Below are positions 13,085-15,306 of a stretch of DNA of 15,306 nt, piece by piece. This DNA is from JAVRLB01 sp049965455 (lineage in GTDB: Archaea; Thermoplasmatota; Thermoplasmata; Thermoplasmatales; ARK-15). The first letter of the stretch is position 1, and each line of letters opens with the position of its first letter. The stretch spans positions 1 through 15,306 of the forward strand of contig JBMFWH010000031.1 in assembly GCA_049965455.1 (NCBI GenBank), read 5' to 3'. A program made the position numbers and the translations under genes. The notes beneath the pieces are model-generated. The model did not search any database, was not told where the DNA came from, and saw only the letters and a list, made by a program, of their open reading frames with translations.

Positions 13085-14341
13085 ATGGATTATATATTGG
13101 ACGGAAAGATCTCGAAGGAAGGAATCATAACAGATGTTAACATAGGAATTGAAGACGGCAAAATTAAAGAGATCAAAAAAAACATAACAGGTTCAAAAAC
13201 GATAAAGATAGAGGGATTGATCATTCCTACAATGCTCGATTTGCATGTCCATTTTAGAGAGCCAGGTTACACATATAAAGAGGACTTTGAGACTGGATCG
13301 CTGAGCGCGTTGTTTGGCGGCGTGAGTTTTGTGATGGACATGCCAAACACAAAACCCGTAACTGACAACAAAGAATCTTTCGAGGAGAAAAAACGATTAG
13401 CGTCTGCAAAGTCATACATAGATTTTGGATTGTTTGCGGCAGTGTCTGAAAAATATAACGAATATTTTGTTAAAGAAGTTCCTGCGTTCAAACTGTATAT
13501 GTCCGAAACTACCGGCATAAATCCAAAAAATCTGGATCTGTTACTAGAAAACGCCTCAAAAATAGCTGTTGAAAAAACAATATTTGTGCATTCTGAGCTA
13601 AAATCAGAGTTTATGCAAGGCACTGCAAAAAACCTGAGAGAGCACAGCATGATCAGGCCCGAGACCAGCGAGGTCAATGCCGTTCGATTACTGATCTCAA
13701 GAAAACTGAAACACATGCATATCACTCATGTAAGCAGCCCTGACACAATCCCTTATGCAGTCAGTGCGGGTTACAGTACTGACGTCACGCCCCATCATCT
13801 GTTCTTGAACTATTCTTCAGATCTATGCGCATATGCAAAAACAAATCCGCCAGTAAGATCAAAGCACACTGCTGACCAGCTATGGAACCTGCTTCTAACA
13901 GGCAGCATTGACTTTGTAGCTTCAGATCATGCGCCACATACGGTGGAGGAAAAAGAAAAAGAGTTTGAGTATGCGCCATCAGGAGTGCCGAATGTAGAGA
14001 CCACTCTACCGCTGTTTTTAGAGCGGTACAGAGAAGGTACAATCACGATAGAACGCTTGACTGATGTGCTTTCAAGAGCTCCTGCAAAATTATTAAACAT
14101 TAAAAAAGGAAGCATTGAGCCGGGATTTGATGCAGACTTAATCGCGTTCAGGATCTCTGACGCGCGGAAGATAGATTCTCGAAAACTGCATTATAAATGC
14201 GGGTGGAGCCCTTATGAAAAACAGACTGCCATCTTCCCGCACACAGTCATAGTAAGAGGAGAATTCAAGATTGAGAACTTTGAGTTAGAGTCCAGTGCGG
14301 GCTCTGGCAAATACTATTACGGGGATCACGATAATATTTAA
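13085..14341 (+). CDS. pyrC: dihydroorotase
   Basis: Dihydroorotase closes N-carbamoyl-aspartate to dihydroorotate, the third step of de novo pyrimidine synthesis. The 418-residue protein is an amidohydrolase TIM barrel with flanking beta-sandwich segments. Metal ligands appear in order: His54 and His56 in DLHVHFREPG, Lys136 in FKLYMSETTG (in the place of the carboxylated lysine of CAD-type enzymes), His169 in IFVHSE, His215 in HITHVSS, and Asp281 in ASDHAPHT. VTPHHLFL (234-241), NPPVRSK and a C-terminal PGFDADL strand are also typical. The choice between dihydroorotase and allantoinase or hydantoinase rests on the FREPG and NPPVR motifs, which favour dihydroorotase. It is the last gene of the operon; no other pyr gene lies in the window. 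Confidence 0.9.
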   Translation: MDYILDGKISKEGIITDVNIGIEDGKIKEIKKNITGSKTIKIEGLIIPTMLDLHVHFREPGYTYKEDFETGSLSALFGGVSFVMDMPNTKPVTDNKESFEEKKRLASAKSYIDFGLFAAVSEKYNEYFVKEVPAFKLYMSETTGINPKNLDLLLENASKIAVEKTIFVHSELKSEFMQGTAKNLREHSMIRPETSEVNAVRLLISRKLKHMHITHVSSPDTIPYAVSAGYSTDVTPHHLFLNYSSDLCAYAKTNPPVRSKHTADQLWNLLLTGSIDFVASDHAPHTVEEKEKEFEYAPSGVPNVETTLPLFLERYREGTITIERLTDVLSRAPAKLLNIKKGSIEPGFDADLIAFRISDARKIDSRKLHYKCGWSPYEKQTAIFPHTVIVRGEFKIENFELESSAGSGKYYYGDHDNI

Positions 14342-14349
14342 GTATAGGG

Positions 14350-14359
14350 AAAATATATA
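14350..14359 (+). promoter_or_regulatory. TATA-like box of the coiled-coil gene
   Basis: AAAATATATA lies 25-30 bases before the ATG codons at 14378 and 14384, right after the pyrC stop. It suggests separate transcription of this gene. Confidence 0.45.
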
Positions 14360-14383
14360 GTAGATAATAAAGGAGTAATGCCG

Positions 14384-14818
14384 ATGGTATCGAAAGTAAT
14401 AACCTCAAACTTTGAAATGATCGGGCAACAGCTTGACTCTATTTTAAAGAGGATAGAAAAGCTGGAAAAGGATCAAGCTGAAGCAATGGTCATTGTAAAG
14501 AATCTGGAGGGAAGCATTGCTTTTTTAAGTGTTTTATCAGCAAAATTAAACACGAATTCGTATGAGATCACATCTCAGATTGAGGATAAGATAGATGCCA
14601 TATACAAAGACATTAACGCGGAAAAAGAGAGAATCATAAATGAGTTTTCAACCCTCATTTCTTCAAAGTTTGAAGACTTGGAAGATCATTTAAATCCCAA
14701 AGAGGTACCTTCAAAAGAAGACGTAGCACAGACTACGTTAAAGGATCTAGCACCAGAGTTAGAAAATACAAAAGAATCTGACAGCAAGAAAAACATTAAG
14801 AGAAAGAGAAAAGATTGA
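14384..14818 (+). CDS. hypothetical coiled-coil protein
   Basis: I do not recognise this 144-residue protein. Residues about 8-95 are helical with heptad spacing of Ile, Leu and Val (for example QLDSILKRIEKLEKDQAEA), strongly suggesting a parallel or antiparallel coiled coil. The last ~40 residues are polar and acidic, then end in a basic patch, KKNIKRKRKD, which may touch nucleic acid. No signal peptide, membrane segment or enzymatic motif is seen. AGGAG (14371-14375) is two bases from ATG 14378 and eight from ATG 14384. The second is chosen, adding no function either way. It has its own TATA-like box and stands just before tRNA-Leu. Confidence 0.7.
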   Translation: MVSKVITSNFEMIGQQLDSILKRIEKLEKDQAEAMVIVKNLEGSIAFLSVLSAKLNTNSYEITSQIEDKIDAIYKDINAEKERIINEFSTLISSKFEDLEDHLNPKEVPSKEDVAQTTLKDLAPELENTKESDSKKNIKRKRKD

Positions 14819-14850
14819 AATATTATCTTGATTTTACCTGTTTTTACAGA

Positions 14851-14935
14851 GCGGAGGTTGCCGAGCCAGGTTAAAGGCGACAGACTCAAGATCTGTTTCT
14901 GTAGGGATCCGCCGGTTCGAATCCGGCCCTCCGCA
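14851..14935 (+). tRNA. tRNA-Leu, anticodon CAA
   Basis: The acceptor stem GCGGAGG (14851-14857) pairs with CCTCCGC (14928-14934), with A as discriminator base and no encoded CCA. The anticodon stem ACAGA/TCTGT encloses the loop CTCAAGA, giving anticodon CAA, which reads UUG. The T arm is CCGGTTCGAATCCGG with the usual TTCGAAT loop. A long variable arm before it marks class II, as expected for Leu. No intron is present. A TATA-like GAAATATTAT about 30 bases upstream may be its promoter. Confidence 0.93.
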
Positions 14936-14947
14936 CTAAATACATAG

Positions 14948-14952
14948 TTTTT
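14948..14952 (+). terminator. T run after tRNA-Leu
   Basis: Five T residues lie 13 bases past the tRNA 3' end on the coding strand. Archaeal RNA polymerase stops at such runs, so this may end the tRNA transcript. Confidence 0.35.
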
Positions 14953-15010
14953 CACAGTGCTCTTTAAAACATCGGGTATTGGTAATGTTTAAAAATAAAA
15001 TTTTAAATAG

Positions 15011-15208
15011 AACGAACAGATTAATATTAATATTATTGCGAAAGATGCATATTTAGTGAAGTTTGCAAATGAAATTTTTGTAGCAGGAGATTTTGCCATA
15101 TTCTCTTTGAACTATGTCAACTACTCCTCGATTAAAGGTGAATGTGCCACTGGATATACTAATCTGCCCTGTACTGTGGTAAGAGATACTGTATGTGAAT
15201 CAGGATAG
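15011..15208 (+). pseudogene. possible gene remnant without a start codon
   Basis: A 65-codon stretch is open from just after a TAG at 15008-15010 to a TAG at 15206-15208. It has no ATG; GTG at 15056 would give 50 residues. The product would contain AKDAYLVKFANEIFVAGDFA and, later, three cysteines (KGECATGY, LPCTVV, TVCESG). The cysteine-bearing end hints at an extracellular or surface protein, but no family is recognised. It may be a decayed fragment or chance. Confidence 0.25.
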
Positions 15209-15226
15209 AATTTGAATGTCCTGTTA

Positions 15227-15304
15227 TCAATATCTTATTGTGAGTGATTTCCTTTTTATTTTCTTCTCAAGTTCTGTTGCTTTCAATGCTTCAGATGCTG
15301 TATC
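15227..15304 (-). CDS. possible C-terminal end of a gene running off the right edge
   Basis: On the minus strand a frame is open from the window edge to TGA at 15227-15229, giving 25 residues, DTASEALKATELEKKIKRKS and a short end. The charged, helical composition looks like the tail of a real protein. Too little is visible to name it, and a frame this short is easily open by chance. Confidence 0.3.
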   Translation of the reverse strand, partial: DTASEALKATELEKKIKRKSLTIRY

Positions 15305-15306
15305 CC

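Larger units (their letters stand above)
14941..15306. other. region without a recognisable complete gene
   Basis: About 365 bases past tRNA-Leu hold no complete gene I can name. The first 70 are AT-rich, with a TTTAAAAATAAAATTTTAAA stretch (14988-15007) that could contain a promoter. Two open stretches that might be gene fragments are listed separately. Confidence 0.5.

Noticed and set aside
13267..13725. Minus-strand 152-residue open frame opposite pyrC
   Set aside because: It lies wholly within conserved dihydroorotase sequence and has no recognisable product.
1..15306. CRISPR array or toxin-antitoxin/defence island
   Set aside because: No regularly spaced repeats, no cas-like genes and no recognisable toxin or antitoxin pairs are visible; HerA here is the housekeeping type, without a Sir2 or DUF4297 partner.

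Overview
The window reads as chromosomal DNA of an AT-rich euryarchaeon, most likely from the Thermoplasmatales or relatives. Archaeal markers are the 16S rRNA pseudouridine methyltransferase Nep1, a XerA-type tyrosine recombinase, the HerA DNA translocase, a DUF357 protein, AMMECR1, QueE of archaeosine synthesis, a COG2108 radical-SAM protein and an archaeal tRNA-Leu without encoded CCA. TATA-like boxes lie 24-30 bases before many first genes, and GGTGA or GGAG Shine-Dalgarno motifs precede genes inside operons. The order-level placement is an inference.

Layout. Positions 1-552 hold the 3' part of an IS110-family transposase broken by a one-base insertion near 164. After it comes a structured non-coding stretch (372-552) that may encode the element's bridge (seeker) RNA. 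Positions 553-781 appear empty apart from a small hairpin. A minus-strand operon (782-1739) carries an unidentified 97-aa protein and nep1. Plus-strand single genes follow: an L-2-hydroxyglutarate oxidase-like flavoprotein (1932-3047) and msrB (3091-3453). xerA faces them on the minus strand. A divergent CaCA-type cation exchanger (4435-5424) comes next, then a herA-DUF357 operon (5498-7281). Converging on that operon is a minus-strand pair of genes I do not recognise (7271-9036). A COG2108 radical-SAM gene (9168-10241) precedes a tight five-gene operon (10285-14341): TIM-barrel protein, 6-phospho-3-hexuloisomerase-like SIS protein, queE, AMMECR1 and pyrC. A coiled-coil protein and tRNA-Leu(CAA) follow. 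The last 370 bases hold only an orphan open stretch and the possible tail of a minus-strand gene that starts beyond the edge.

How it fits together. Much of the window is informational housekeeping: rRNA modification, DNA-end processing, chromosome resolution, tRNA modification and pyrimidine synthesis. The less ordinary parts are the IS110 3' end with a bridge-RNA-like fold, a cation exchanger with matching substitutions in both alpha repeats, the unidentified two-gene operon against herA, and the first two genes of the pyrC operon, which both depart from their families at functional motifs.
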